This document shows, piece by piece, positions 47,313 through 56,752 of a DNA stretch of 64,000 bases. This DNA comes from Hathewaya histolytica (GTDB lineage: Bacteria > Bacillota > Clostridia > Clostridiales > Clostridiaceae), in contig NZ_LR590481.1 of NCBI RefSeq assembly GCF_901482605.1, forward strand, positions 1,178,001-1,242,000. The letters are read 5' to 3'. The translations under genes were made by a program, and so were the position numbers. Position 1 is the first letter of the stretch, and each line of letters opens with the position of its first letter. The notes below the pieces were generated by a model, which saw only the letters and a program-made list of their open reading frames with translations, was not told the origin of the DNA and did not search any database.

Positions 47313-48125
47313 ATGGAAAATAAAAAGGAAAGATTAGATGTTTTACTAATAAAAAAAGGAATATTTAAATCCAGAGAAAGAGCCAGAGAAAACATATTAA
47401 ATAAAAAAGTATATGTAAATGGAAAAGTAGAAATTAAACCTGGTACGAAAGTAGATATTGAAAGTAAAATAGAATTTAAAGGGGAGCATCTAAAGTACGT
47501 AAGTAGAGGAGGACTTAAATTAGAAAAAGCATTATCTAAGTTTAATATAACTCTTCAAAATAAACTTTGTTTGGATATTGGAGCTTCTACAGGAGGATTC
47601 ACTCATTGTATGCTATTAAGTGGTGCTAAGAAGATATTTGCCATTGATGTAGGAAAAGATCAGCTTCATGAAAGTTTAGAAAATAATCCTAAGGTCATAT
47701 CCTATGAAGAAACTAATGTACGAGAACTTAAACAAAATCATTTTAATGAACTGGGAGATTTTGCATCTATAGATGTTTCTTTTATTTCATTAAAAAAAGT
47801 TATGGAAAATGTAATAGGTCTTTTAAAGGATACAGGAGAAATAGTTGCTCTTATAAAACCGCAATTTGAAGCCGGTAAAAGATTTTTAAACAAAAAGGGA
47901 GTAGTTAAGGATCAAAATATTCATAAAGAAGTAGTGGTAGATTTATATGAATACTTTAAATTGTTAAACTTTAAAATTTTAGGATTTGATTACTCCCCGG
48001 TTACTGGACCAAATGGGAATATAGAGTATTTAGTTCATTTAAGCAAAAATTCTGAAAATAATGATACTATATTTATAGAAGATATTCACGAAAAGATAAA
48101 AGAGGCATTTAACACTCTAAAGTAG
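47313..48125 (+). CDS. tlyA: TlyA-family rRNA 2'-O-methyltransferase/S4 protein
   Basis: Protein of 270 residues with an N-terminal S4 domain (RLDVLLIKKGIFKSRERARENI in two parts) and an FtsJ-type SAM-binding fold with LDIGASTGGFTHCML and IKPQFEAG. Called YqxC in Bacillus. In mycobacteria TlyA methylates 16S and 23S rRNA; in Firmicutes the target is not settled. The start is ATG 47313 with TAGGTGA upstream, not the GTG at 47304. Confidence 0.92.
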   Translation: MENKKERLDVLLIKKGIFKSRERARENILNKKVYVNGKVEIKPGTKVDIESKIEFKGEHLKYVSRGGLKLEKALSKFNITLQNKLCLDIGASTGGFTHCMLLSGAKKIFAIDVGKDQLHESLENNPKVISYEETNVRELKQNHFNELGDFASIDVSFISLKKVMENVIGLLKDTGEIVALIKPQFEAGKRFLNKKGVVKDQNIHKEVVVDLYEYFKLLNFKILGFDYSPVTGPNGNIEYLVHLSKNSENNDTIFIEDIHEKIKEAFNTLK

Positions 48126-48135
48126 GAGGCAACCT

Positions 48136-48957
48136 ATGCAAAGGATAGGAATAAATATTAATAGGACAAAAGATAAAAGCAAAGAAGTATTAGATTTTAT
48201 AAAAACTATAATATATGAAGAAATAGAAAACAGTACTGTTGTAGTATTAGATGAAGTTAATTTATCACCTTCCACCCTAAAGGAATTAGATATGGTAATA
48301 AGTTTAGGTGGAGATGGAACTATATTAAATACCTCTAGATTACTTGAAGGATATTCAATACCCATATTCGGTGTCAATATTGGTAATTTAGGTTTTTTAA
48401 CTAGTTCAGAACTACATAATTTTAAGGAAGAACTAAGAAGCATACTAAAGAATGATTTTAAAGTTGAAGATAGACTTCTTTTAAATTGTAGTATGAATGA
48501 GGATGATAGTATAAGTTTTAAGGCTTTAAATGATATAGTAATATCAAAAGGGACTTTATCTAGAATAGTAAAATTTAATATTTATATAGATGATTCACTA
48601 TTCACATCATTTAAATCAGATGGAATTATTATATCAACACCAACAGGATCAACTGCCTATTCTTTATCTGCAGGAGGACCTATAATTTATCCTACTTTAA
48701 AAGTGATTGCTATAACTCCAATATGTCCTCACATACTTGGAATGAGAACTCTTATAATCGATAGTAATTCTAAAATAGTAATAAAACCTGAACTTTCATT
48801 AGATAAAATATTTTTAACTGTAGATGGGCAGAACTCTAAAGAAATGTCAAAGAATGATTATATAACTATTCAATCTGCAGAAAAGAAATGTAAGTTAATA
48901 AGAACTAAGAGCTATGATTATTTTAGTGTTTTGAGGGATAAGATAATTCATAGGTAA
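48136..48957 (+). CDS. nadK: NAD kinase
   Basis: Protein of 273 residues that phosphorylates NAD to NADP. The signature GGDGTIL is near residue 57 and TPTGSTAYSLSAGG in the C-terminal half; the NE/D substrate motif appears as ALNDIVI. RBS AGGAGG. It is 10 bp after tlyA. Confidence 0.96.
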   Translation: MQRIGININRTKDKSKEVLDFIKTIIYEEIENSTVVVLDEVNLSPSTLKELDMVISLGGDGTILNTSRLLEGYSIPIFGVNIGNLGFLTSSELHNFKEELRSILKNDFKVEDRLLLNCSMNEDDSISFKALNDIVISKGTLSRIVKFNIYIDDSLFTSFKSDGIIISTPTGSTAYSLSAGGPIIYPTLKVIAITPICPHILGMRTLIIDSNSKIVIKPELSLDKIFLTVDGQNSKEMSKNDYITIQSAEKKCKLIRTKSYDYFSVLRDKIIHR

Positions 48958-48981
48958 AATAATTTATAGAAGGTGATAGTT

Positions 48982-49434
48982 GTGAAAAGTAAAAGACAAT
49001 CTTTGATATTGGAAATAATTAATTCAATAGATATAGAAACTCAAGAAGATTTAGCGGGGGAGCTTGAAAAACGAGGGATATTTGTAAAGCAATCTACCCT
49101 TTCCAGAGATATTAAGGATTTGAGACTTACCAAAGTGCTATCAAAAAACAAAAGATATAAGTATGCATCAATTTCTAGAAAAGAAAATCAAGAATCGGAA
49201 AGAATGATGAGAATACTAGAGAATACATTATATAATGTAGAAAAAGTAGATAAAATTGTTGTTATAAAGACTTTATCTGGAGCAGCAGCAGGAGCAGCTG
49301 AGGCCATTGATTCTTTAGAATTTGAGGGTATAGCAGGAACTATAGCCGGTGACAATACTATATTTATTTTATTTAGACAAGAGGAAAAAGCAGAAGAAGT
49401 ACTGCAATCTCTTTTCAAAATTATTAATCATTAA
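48982..49434 (+). CDS. argR: ArgR arginine repressor
   Basis: Arginine-responsive repressor of 150 residues. The winged helix (about 1-70) contains KQSTLSRDIKDLRLTKV; the hexamerisation/arginine domain has SGAAAGAAEAID and GTIAGDNTIFI. GTG at 48982 is preferred, because AGAAGGTGA lies about 6 nt upstream, while the GTG at 48973 is inside that RBS. The arrangement tlyA-nadK-argR-recN is standard. Confidence 0.95.
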   Translation: MKSKRQSLILEIINSIDIETQEDLAGELEKRGIFVKQSTLSRDIKDLRLTKVLSKNKRYKYASISRKENQESERMMRILENTLYNVEKVDKIVVIKTLSGAAAGAAEAIDSLEFEGIAGTIAGDNTIFILFRQEEKAEEVLQSLFKIINH

Positions 49435-49465
49435 TAATTAGCTTTGGCTTGAAGGAAGGTATAAC

Positions 49466-51160
49466 ATGCTTCTTGAACTAAACATTAAAAATTTTGCTTT
49501 AATGGAAAATCTTAATATTAGGTTTAACAAAGGGTTTAACGTTCTACTAGGTGAAACTGGCTCTGGAAAGAGTATAATAATAGATGCTATTAATTTTGTA
49601 TTAGGTGAGAAATTTAACAAAAATTTTATTAGAACTGGTGAGACTAAAACTTTTGTTGAAGCTATATTTACCATAGAAAATTATGATACTGAAGATATTT
49701 TAAATGAATTAGGTATAGAATTTCAAGATATTCTAATAATAAGTAGAGAGACTCATAAATATGGTAAATCTATAGTAAAAGTAAATGGGAAATCAGTTAT
49801 AATGAGCTCTTTAAAAGATATTAGCAAAACTTTGATAGATATTCATGGTCAGCATGAAAACCAAAGTCTTTTAAAGATAAATAATCATATACAATATGTT
49901 GATTATTATGGATATGATAGAACAAAAGATCTTTTAGAAAAATATAAATTAAAATATAAAAGAATAAAAGAAATCCACAGAGAATTAGAAGAATTGGAAG
50001 AAAGAAAAAAAGAAGATTTAAGAAAAAGTGAATTTTTGAAATTTCAATTAGAAGATATTAATAAAGCTAATTTAAAAATTGGTGAAGATGAGGAATTACT
50101 TGATAAGTATAATATTTTAAATAATGCTGAGAAAATTCAAAGTAGTTTAAATAATTGCTATAATGTTTTATATAGTAGTAATGATGGATATAGGTCTGTA
50201 TATGATAATTTAAACTATATAGTTAAAAGTTTGAGAGCTATAGAGAATCATCAAAAAGATTTAAAAAAGTTGGCAGATTCTTTTCAAGAAATTTATTATA
50301 TAATAGAGCAAAACGTGCATGATATAAGCAATATAAAGGATAATGTAAGTTATGATCGTGATGAATTAGATTATATAAATGAAAGACTTTATCTTATTGA
50401 AACTTTAAAAAAGAAGTATGGAAGCAGTTTAGAAGATATTATGAAATATAAAAAAGAAATAGAAGAAGAATTTAATTCATTGGAGAGCAGAGAAAACTCA
50501 ATAAATGATTTATTAAAAGAAGAAGAAGAATTAACAAAGGATTTAGATATTATAAGTGATAATCTTCATAAAATAAGACAAGAAATAAGTGAAGAATTAG
50601 AAAAGAATATCATTTCAGAGTTTAATTATGTAGGTCTTGAAAAGGTTACATTTAAAGTATCTATAAAAAATCAAGAACAATATAATGAATATGGTAAGGA
50701 TATTGTAGAGTTTTTAATATCTACTAATCCGGGAGAACCACTAAATCCAATAAATGAAATAGCCTCTGGAGGAGAACTTTCCAGAATAATGCTTTCTTTA
50801 AAAAGTGTTTTTATTAATAAAGATAATTTAGATACTGTTGTGTTTGATGAAATTGATACTGGTATTAGTGGAAGAGTTGCTCAAAGAGTGGGACATAAAA
50901 TGTATTTAATTTCTAAAAATAAGCAAGTGTTTTGTATAACTCATCTTCCGCAAATAGCAGCTATGGCAGATAATTGCTATTTAGTTTGGAAGGAAGTTTT
51001 AGAAAATAAGACTTTTAGTAATATAAAACTAGCTACAGAAAAAGAAAAAATCGATTTTATTGCAAGAATGCTAGGAGGCTTAAGGACTACAGAATTATCC
51101 TTAGAACATGCCGAAGAAATACTAAAAATAGCAAATGAAAATAAAAAAGAATTAGCATAA
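49466..51160 (+). CDS. recN: DNA repair protein RecN
   Basis: SMC-like ATPase of 564 residues for double-strand-break repair. Walker A is GETGSGKSIIIDA near the N-terminus, followed by coiled-coil arms (about 150-380), the ABC signature ASGGELSRIML, and Walker B with VVFDEIDTGISG. RBS GAAGG. The gene ends 4 bp before a strong terminator. Confidence 0.96.
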   Translation: MLLELNIKNFALMENLNIRFNKGFNVLLGETGSGKSIIIDAINFVLGEKFNKNFIRTGETKTFVEAIFTIENYDTEDILNELGIEFQDILIISRETHKYGKSIVKVNGKSVIMSSLKDISKTLIDIHGQHENQSLLKINNHIQYVDYYGYDRTKDLLEKYKLKYKRIKEIHRELEELEERKKEDLRKSEFLKFQLEDINKANLKIGEDEELLDKYNILNNAEKIQSSLNNCYNVLYSSNDGYRSVYDNLNYIVKSLRAIENHQKDLKKLADSFQEIYYIIEQNVHDISNIKDNVSYDRDELDYINERLYLIETLKKKYGSSLEDIMKYKKEIEEEFNSLESRENSINDLLKEEEELTKDLDIISDNLHKIRQEISEELEKNIISEFNYVGLEKVTFKVSIKNQEQYNEYGKDIVEFLISTNPGEPLNPINEIASGGELSRIMLSLKSVFINKDNLDTVVFDEIDTGISGRVAQRVGHKMYLISKNKQVFCITHLPQIAAMADNCYLVWKEVLENKTFSNIKLATEKEKIDFIARMLGGLRTTELSLEHAEEILKIANENKKELA

Positions 51161-51164
51161 ATTT

Positions 51165-51210
51165 AAAAAGCTATGTTTACATTGAAACTTGTAAACATAG
51201 CTTTTTTTAC
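51165..51210 (+). terminator. Terminator after recN
   Basis: Perfect 16-bp stem (AAAAAGCTATGTTTAC / GTAAACATAGCTTTTT) with a 10-nt loop and a T tract. It ends the large housekeeping transcript. Confidence 0.94.
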
Positions 51211-51280
51211 TTTATATTTCAATAGATAAATTAAAATATAAGTATATAATATATTTTACTTAACTTGAAGATAAACTACA

Positions 51281-51310
51281 GAATAATGGATATACATATG
51301 GGGAAATTTA
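51281..51310 (+). promoter_or_regulatory. Forespore-type (sigma-F/G) promoter for spoIVB
   Basis: GAATA (51281-51285) fits the -35 GHATR consensus and GGGGAAATT (51300-51308) fits the -10 GGNRANAHT, with a 14-nt spacer. spoIVB is known to be forespore-expressed in Bacillus. The spacer is 1-2 nt shorter than usual. Confidence 0.5.
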
Positions 51311-51342
51311 AAGTTAAAAGAAGAAGAATGGAGGTATGAAAG

Positions 51343-52440
51343 TTGAAAAATTATAGCAAAAAAAATATAAAATTTAATTATTTCATATTATGCATCACAA
51401 TACTTTTTAATATTTGTATAACATACGTATGTGACACACAAATACCTCAAAATTACATTATAAAAGCAAATGCCAAAACTTTAAGTAATAGAAAAGTTTA
51501 CTTAGGTGGAGAGCCTTTAGGTATACAAATAAACACCAAGGGAGCTTTAGTTGTTGGCTTATCCGATATAGATACAGAAAAAGGAGTAAAAACTAGTCCT
51601 GCAGTAAAAGCTGGAATTTCAATTGGTGATACTATTTTAAAAGTTAATGACATAAGTATTAATAATGGTGAAGATTTAAGCTATATCATAAATAATAATA
51701 AGTCTCAAAGGGTAGTAATAGAAATAGAGCATAAGGGGAAAAAATTAACTAAAAATCTCGTACCAGTTAAAAGCAAACTAGATGATAAGTATAAAATAGG
51801 ACTTTGGGTAAGAGATTCTACATCAGGTATAGGTACTTTAACTTTTTATGATTCAAAGACAGGTAAGTATGGTGCATTAGGTCATGGGATTACAGATGTA
51901 GATACAGGAAGCATAATTGAAATATCATCTGGAGAAGTAGTTCCTTCAGAAATCGTATCTGTAAAGAAAGGATTACAAGGAGACCCAGGAGAATTAAAAG
52001 GCATATTTACTGGAGAAAATAAAATCATAGGAAATGTAAAAAGCAATACTATATGTGGTATATTTGGAGACTATAAAAAAGATGTAAATAATAAATTAAG
52101 TAAACCTATAGAAATAGGTAATAGAAAAGAAATAAAAGAAGGAAAAGCACAAATCTATACTACTATAACAGGAAAAAACCCGGAATTTTATGATATAGAA
52201 ATAGAAAAATTACTTACTCAAGAACAACAAAGTTCTAAAAGCATGGTAATAAAAATTACGGATAAAAGATTATTAGATAAAACTGGTGGAATAGTTCAAG
52301 GAATGAGTGGTAGTCCTATAGTTCAAAATAATAAAATTGTAGGAGCTGTAACTCATGTGCTAGTAAACAAACCTGATAAAGGATATGGTATTTATATTGA
52401 ATGGATGCTAGAAGAATGTGAAAAATCCGAAAATAACTAG
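51343..52440 (+). CDS. spoIVB: SpoIVB serine protease
   Basis: Forespore protease of 365 residues (S55 family) that crosses to the intermembrane space and cleaves SpoIVFA to activate pro-sigma-K processing. It has an N-terminal membrane anchor (about 10-32), a PDZ domain (about 60-140: SPAVKAGISIGDTILKVND) and a catalytic domain with His181 in ALGHGITD and Ser324 in MSGSPIV. The start is TTG 51343, 8 nt from GGAGGT; the ATG at 51336 is out of frame. Confidence 0.95.
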   Translation: MKNYSKKNIKFNYFILCITILFNICITYVCDTQIPQNYIIKANAKTLSNRKVYLGGEPLGIQINTKGALVVGLSDIDTEKGVKTSPAVKAGISIGDTILKVNDISINNGEDLSYIINNNKSQRVVIEIEHKGKKLTKNLVPVKSKLDDKYKIGLWVRDSTSGIGTLTFYDSKTGKYGALGHGITDVDTGSIIEISSGEVVPSEIVSVKKGLQGDPGELKGIFTGENKIIGNVKSNTICGIFGDYKKDVNNKLSKPIEIGNRKEIKEGKAQIYTTITGKNPEFYDIEIEKLLTQEQQSSKSMVIKITDKRLLDKTGGIVQGMSGSPIVQNNKIVGAVTHVLVNKPDKGYGIYIEWMLEECEKSENN

Positions 52441-52475
52441 AAATATACAGTTAAATATAGTAAAATGGTAACTAA

Positions 52476-52512
52476 GGTAAAAAGGTAGCTATTACTACCT
52501 TTTTACCAATTA
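52476..52512 (+). terminator. Hairpin after spoIVB
   Basis: Perfect 13-bp stem (GGTAAAAAGGTAG / CTACCTTTTTACC) with a 6-nt loop. No U tract follows, so termination may be partial. Confidence 0.6.
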
Positions 52513-52551
52513 AGTGAAAAAAGTATATATTTTTGTTTTTTTATTAATTTA

Positions 52552-52580
52552 GAAGGAGTTAATTAATTTGTGTCGAATTA
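52552..52580 (+). promoter_or_regulatory. Sigma-H type promoter overlapped by a 0A box, upstream of spo0A
   Basis: GAAGGAGTT (52552-52560) is close to the -35 RNAGGAWWW, and GTCGAATTA (52572-52580) matches the -10 RNNGAATWW exactly, with an 11-nt spacer. TGTCGAA (52571-52577) is a perfect 0A box lying on the -10 element, suggesting that phosphorylated Spo0A controls its own gene there. Confidence 0.65.
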
Positions 52581-52626
52581 AATAATTGTAAACATATGGA
52601 ATTTTATGATAAAGGGGAGTTAATAT

Positions 52627-53445
52627 ATGGAGAATTCAAAAATAAGTGTAGTTATAGCAGACGATAATAAAGAATTTTGCAATATTTTAAATGATTATTT
52701 ATTAAGTCAAAGAGATATGATAGTTACAGGCATAGCTAAAGATGGAATAGAAGCACTACAATTAATACAAGATAAAAAGCCAGATTTAGTTGTATTAGAT
52801 ATCATAATGCCACATCTTGATGGATTAGGTGTACTTGAGAAATTAAATAGTATGAATTTAGATCCAATGCCTAGAATAATAGTATTATCTGCCGTTGGAC
52901 AAGATAGAATAACTCAGAGGGCAATTACACTAGGTGCAGATTATTATGTAGTTAAACCATTTGATATGGATATTTTCACTAAAAGAATAAGACAAATGTT
53001 TAATAATACCATAGTTACAGATGGAATAAAAAAATCAGTTGTTGTAGAAGAAGGAGATAGTATTCCTGTCAGGGAAGATAAAAAAGGCCCTTTCGATTTA
53101 GAGGCTGAAATAACTAATATAATTCATGAAATAGGAGTACCTGCCCATATTAAGGGGTATATGTACTTAAGAGAAGCTATAACTATGGTTGTTGAGAATA
53201 TAGAGCTTTTATCAGCAGTTACCAAGGAATTATATCCATCTATTGCAAAGAAATATAATACGACAGCAAGTAGAGTGGAAAGAGCTATAAGACATGCCAT
53301 AGAGGTAGCATGGAGTAGAGGACAAGTAGAAACAATCAACAAATTATTTGGCTATACAATTCACAACGATAAAGGCAAGCCAACAAACTCTGAGTTTATT
53401 GCAATGGTTGCTGATAAATTAAGACTTAAAAATAGAGTAAGTTAA
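52627..53445 (+). CDS. spo0A: Spo0A, master regulator of sporulation
   Basis: Response regulator of 272 residues. The receiver domain has the acidic pocket ADDNKE and the phosphoacceptor Asp58 in VVLDIIMPH, with a conserved Lys in YVVKPFDMD. The C-terminal effector domain (about 155-272) has the DNA-recognition helix region [17 protein letters not shown]. Phosphorylated Spo0A binds TGTCGAA boxes, one of which lies in its own promoter. RBS AGGGGAG. It is monocistronic, with a terminator after it. Confidence 0.98.
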   Translation: MENSKISVVIADDNKEFCNILNDYLLSQRDMIVTGIAKDGIEALQLIQDKKPDLVVLDIIMPHLDGLGVLEKLNSMNLDPMPRIIVLSAVGQDRITQRAITLGADYYVVKPFDMDIFTKRIRQMFNNTIVTDGIKKSVVVEEGDSIPVREDKKGPFDLEAEITNIIHEIGVPAHIKGYMYLREAITMVVENIELLSAVTKELYPSIAKKYNTTASRVERAIRHAIEVAWSRGQVETINKLFGYTIHNDKGKPTNSEFIAMVADKLRLKNRVS

Positions 53446-53508
53446 GATTGAAGTATATAAAGTTATAATGTTTTAAGTTTATATATGTAAACCAATAAAT
53501 ATCAAACT

Positions 53509-53556
53509 AAAAAACACCTTTATATCGATAAAATGACATAAAGGTGTTTTTTATTG
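53509..53556 (+). terminator. Terminator after spo0A
   Basis: Perfect 15-bp stem (AAAAAACACCTTTAT / ATAAAGGTGTTTTTT) with a 14-nt loop. The following stretch to 53730 contains no gene that I can support. Confidence 0.9.
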
Positions 53557-53730
53557 AGGATATACAAAGTTATGGTTATATGCTTTTGTGATAGTATTAA
53601 GTACCATGTTGTAGTATGTGGACAAACGTAACGAAGCTATATACTAAAATAAAATTAGGATTATAAAAAGTTTTATGTTAGAGGAGAAGATTATAAAGTA
53701 ATCTCTAAAAATTGGGGAGGGGAATAAAAT

Positions 53731-54330
53731 ATGTACATAAGAGGATATGAAAGATCAGATGAGCAGTCTTGGATTAGATGTAGGGTAGTATCATTTATGG
53801 ACAGTTCTTATTTTGATTATGTGCAAAATTTTAGGGAGGAATATAATAATCCGGCACTTCGTCTTATTGCTATAGATAACAATCAGGTAATTGGATTTCT
53901 AGATATAGAATATGAAGAGAATTTAGGTGATGTTTGTTATTTTGAAGGCGATTTAGGTGGTGTAATGTGGAATTTAGGTGTTCTGCCAGAGTATAGGCAC
54001 AAGAATGTAGCTACTAACTTATGGTGTAAAGCTAAATCTATACTCAAAGACTTAGGAATTAAAAGGGTTGAAGTATGGACTCAAGATGATAAAGCTTCGA
54101 ATAGGTGGTATATTAAACAAGGATTTAAGTTAAAGAAAACTTAATTGAATGTTTTCGTTAAAGGGAATCTAAAAGATGAAGTAATTCAAAGATTTATTAA
54201 TTTAAAATCTTCTGGTGAAATATTAGGTATACGTTCATTTAATTTTGAGGCGCCCATTGAAAGAAAGGATGAATTAGAAAAGATTTGCTACAGAATTCAT
54301 GAGGTAAGAGGTTATGAAAGTGGATTATAA
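53731..54330 (+). pseudogene. GNAT-family N-acetyltransferase, split by one TAA
   Basis: The first frame (53731-54144, 137 residues) has the acetyl-CoA-binding region GVLPEYRHKNVATNLW and the ...WYIKQGFKL end of a GNAT fold. It stops at TAA 54142-54144. The same frame continues directly as LNVFVKGN... for 61 more codons. Family members usually have a Tyr/Ser then LHVF-type strand at this point, so a Tyr codon (TAT/TAC) probably became TAA. The first part may still fold, but lacks its last strand and tail. RBS GGGGAGGGG. Substrate unknown. Confidence 0.7.
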
Positions 54331-54421
54331 TCTATTGATTAGGAATAATTTTATTTACGTATTAAAAAGCAATAAACATATTGTTGCGTTATTTTAATAT
54401 TATTAGGAGAATAATATAAAA

Positions 54422-55051
54422 ATGGAAAACAAAAATAAAATATCGAAGGATAAAAAAAATTTAACAGATGTTCAAATAAAACGCTTAGAAGAGTTTAATA
54501 GAGTTCGTGAAGAATTGCTTGAACAAGGCTATAAAGAAAAATATCTAAGTGTGAGTACTTTAAAAGCGAATGTTATGGCATTGGTAATTGCAGCACCTAT
54601 TTTTGTAATTTGTTATTTATTATTTTTAGTAATCTGTGGAGATGCCTATAAGTATATACGATTAAATATGGTATTTTACTTAGTTGCATTTTTAGGAATT
54701 GTAGTTCATGAATTAATTCATGGACTTACTTGGAGTCTCTTTTGTAAAAAGAAGTGGAGAGCTATAGGATTTGGGGTAGATTGGTCAACACTTACACCAT
54801 ATTGCTGTTGTAACGAAGGTCTTAAATTTAAAGGATATGTTTTAGGATGTGCAATACCTACTATTCTTGTAGGATTATTACCATATACTATTTCGTTATT
54901 ACTAGGGAATTATTTTTTGGCTATGTTTGGTTTATTCCATATTTTATGCGGAGGTGGTGATATGTATATTTTATGGCTAATTCGTAAGGAGAAGGAGGCA
55001 ATAATAGTTGATCATCCTTATTTAGTAGGGTGCACTGCCTTTGAAAAATAG
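54422..55051 (+). CDS. DUF3267 putative membrane metalloprotease
   Basis: Protein of 209 residues with a hydrophilic N-terminus (about 1-45), membrane helices (about 50-75, 82-100, 140-165 and others) and HELIH at residues 96-100 inside a membrane segment. DUF3267 proteins carry this HExxH-like motif and are likened to intramembrane site-2-type proteases; the substrate is unknown. RBS TAGGAG, 10 nt upstream. Confidence 0.75.
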   Translation: MENKNKISKDKKNLTDVQIKRLEEFNRVREELLEQGYKEKYLSVSTLKANVMALVIAAPIFVICYLLFLVICGDAYKYIRLNMVFYLVAFLGIVVHELIHGLTWSLFCKKKWRAIGFGVDWSTLTPYCCCNEGLKFKGYVLGCAIPTILVGLLPYTISLLLGNYFLAMFGLFHILCGGGDMYILWLIRKEKEAIIVDHPYLVGCTAFEK

Positions 55052-55098
55052 TCTGATTTAAATTAGAGTAATCATTAAAAGAATTAAGGTGGAGTATT

Positions 55099-55446
55099 AT
55101 GGATATTGAAAAACTTATAAAAAAGCTTGGGAAATCCTTTGGAAAAGTTATTTTCAACAAGAAAGAAAAAATTAGTGAAAATATTACTATTAATCAAATG
55201 GGTTCTACAGATGTATTCAAAATAGTTTTTAATAAATTATTTCATGAGGAGAATTATAGTAAAGCAGAAGATTTAATTTTTAACGAATTGGAAAAGAATA
55301 ATTCACCTGAAGTATATGAAGTTGCAATTGAATTTTATAACTTATTGCTAAAAAAGAGTGATGAAGAATTAAAGAAAAGCAATTTTCCAAGAGAAGAAAT
55401 TTATAGAGGATTATATGATATAGAAAAATTCAAGGTTGATTTATAA
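55099..55446 (+). CDS. Small helical protein, DUF6483-like
   Basis: Protein of 115 residues, soluble and helical. The N-terminus IEKLIKKLGKSFGKVIF and the repeat-like YSKAEDLIFNELEKNN suggest DUF6483, a family of unknown function; the assignment is from memory of the pattern and is tentative. RBS AAGGTGG. It is located 47 bp after the DUF3267 gene. Confidence 0.55.
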   Translation: MDIEKLIKKLGKSFGKVIFNKKEKISENITINQMGSTDVFKIVFNKLFHEENYSKAEDLIFNELEKNNSPEVYEVAIEFYNLLLKKSDEELKKSNFPREEIYRGLYDIEKFKVDL

Positions 55447-55502
55447 ATTTCATTAAATATCTTCATATACTTATAAAAATATTAGGATAAGAGAGGTTGC
55501 AA

Positions 55503-55550
55503 ATGAACTTAAAATACATAAGCAAATATTATGTTAAAAATCTGATTTAA
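55503..55550 (+). other. Very short frame between accessory genes
   Basis: GAGAGGTTGCAA followed by ATG gives only 15 codons (MNLKYISKYYVKNLI). It is more likely a truncated remnant than a gene. Confidence 0.25.
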
Positions 55551-55584
55551 AGACGGTTATTGATAATTATTTAGGGGGACTATA

Positions 55585-56655
55585 ATGTCAAGAAGTTTTC
55601 ATAGTAATGTAAGGGATTATATTAAAGAAAGAAACTATAAATATTCAAATGAAGGTATCAAAGAAGAGAAATTGAACCAGATTGGTGAAGAATTATACAG
55701 AAAAAGCTTTACAAAAAAGATGACCATCTGTAATAGAAAGGTAGATAATAGAAATATTAAGTATATGAACCCTTCTGATTTAAACACTATAAAAATTAAA
55801 ATAAAAGATAAAGAAAAATATATTCACTTTCCCCTAAATAAAGAAGATTTATTAGGCGTTATAAAAAGGATGCCTTATAATATAGTTTCGGGCATACATT
55901 CCATAACTCTTTGTCTAGGAAAAGAATATCAAGAAGGTAAAGTTGATAATTTAGATAAAGAGGTTAGAGACCCATATACAGGAAGGATTTGTATTGATGA
56001 ATACGGGCCAATATATAGTCCACCTATACTTGGGACATATTATACTAGAACATGTAAGATATTTCTCTATGCCTACGTATATGATAGAGAAAAAATAAAA
56101 CTAGGTATAATTGAGTCATATCTTAGATTACAAATGCTAAGTACATTAGTTCATGAGATTGCTCATCATGAGGATAATCTTCTACGTGCTGGTGGAGGTA
56201 GATGGCTTGGGTTCAATGATCGTAAGTGTGAAGATTATGCTGAACTTCAACAACTGAAGTGGACGGAAACAGTAGTTATTCCATATTTGATAGATAATTA
56301 TCCAGAGGAGTATTGCTCTTTATTAAATTGGATTGAGAAACATGGAGGTGTAAAGCTTTCACTTGTTGATTTGATTGATAAATCAAGAATACGAAGGATA
56401 GGCGATAAAATTAAAATTGTCTCTGGTGCATCATTGTCGGGTAAGTGGTTATTTAAAAATATTATTAATGGTATGAATGAACATGATGCTATGCTAGAGT
56501 TCGCTAAAGATTTGTATTGGGAAGATTATGGTGAAGAATGTTTAAAAGTTATCGATATATTACTGCTAAACAATCCTAAAGATTCAGAGGTTTTAAGTTT
56601 TAAAGCAGATATTTATATTAATTTGAGATACAAATTAAGAGGGAGTCATAAATGA
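55585..56655 (+). CDS. Hypothetical HExxH metallopeptidase-like protein
   Basis: Protein of 356 residues with no recognised family. LVHEIAHHEDN (His190, Glu191, His194) is a zincin motif, and a downstream Glu/Asp in RKCEDYAELQQ may be the third ligand. The C-terminal 90 residues (LEFAKDLYWEDYGEECLKVIDILL) look like a TPR pair. There is no signal peptide or membrane helix, so it is cytosolic. RBS TTAGGGGG. The terminator overlaps its stop codon. It lies between spo0A and cca with other accessory genes. Confidence 0.65.
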   Translation: MSRSFHSNVRDYIKERNYKYSNEGIKEEKLNQIGEELYRKSFTKKMTICNRKVDNRNIKYMNPSDLNTIKIKIKDKEKYIHFPLNKEDLLGVIKRMPYNIVSGIHSITLCLGKEYQEGKVDNLDKEVRDPYTGRICIDEYGPIYSPPILGTYYTRTCKIFLYAYVYDREKIKLGIIESYLRLQMLSTLVHEIAHHEDNLLRAGGGRWLGFNDRKCEDYAELQQLKWTETVVIPYLIDNYPEEYCSLLNWIEKHGGVKLSLVDLIDKSRIRRIGDKIKIVSGASLSGKWLFKNIINGMNEHDAMLEFAKDLYWEDYGEECLKVIDILLLNNPKDSEVLSFKADIYINLRYKLRGSHK

Positions 56656-56672
56656 CTCCCTTAAATATTTAT
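56640..56672 (+). terminator. Terminator overlapping the stop of the HExxH gene
   Basis: Perfect 10-bp stem (AGGGAGTCAT / ATGACTCCCT) with a 2-nt centre; the TGA stop codon is in the 3' arm. The T run after it is weak. Confidence 0.65.
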
Positions 56673-56752
56673 GATATAATATGCAAATTATCATAAGTAA
56701 ATAATCTTATTAATAATAGAGAATTCAATAGGTGTTAGGAGTGGGTGCTTAA

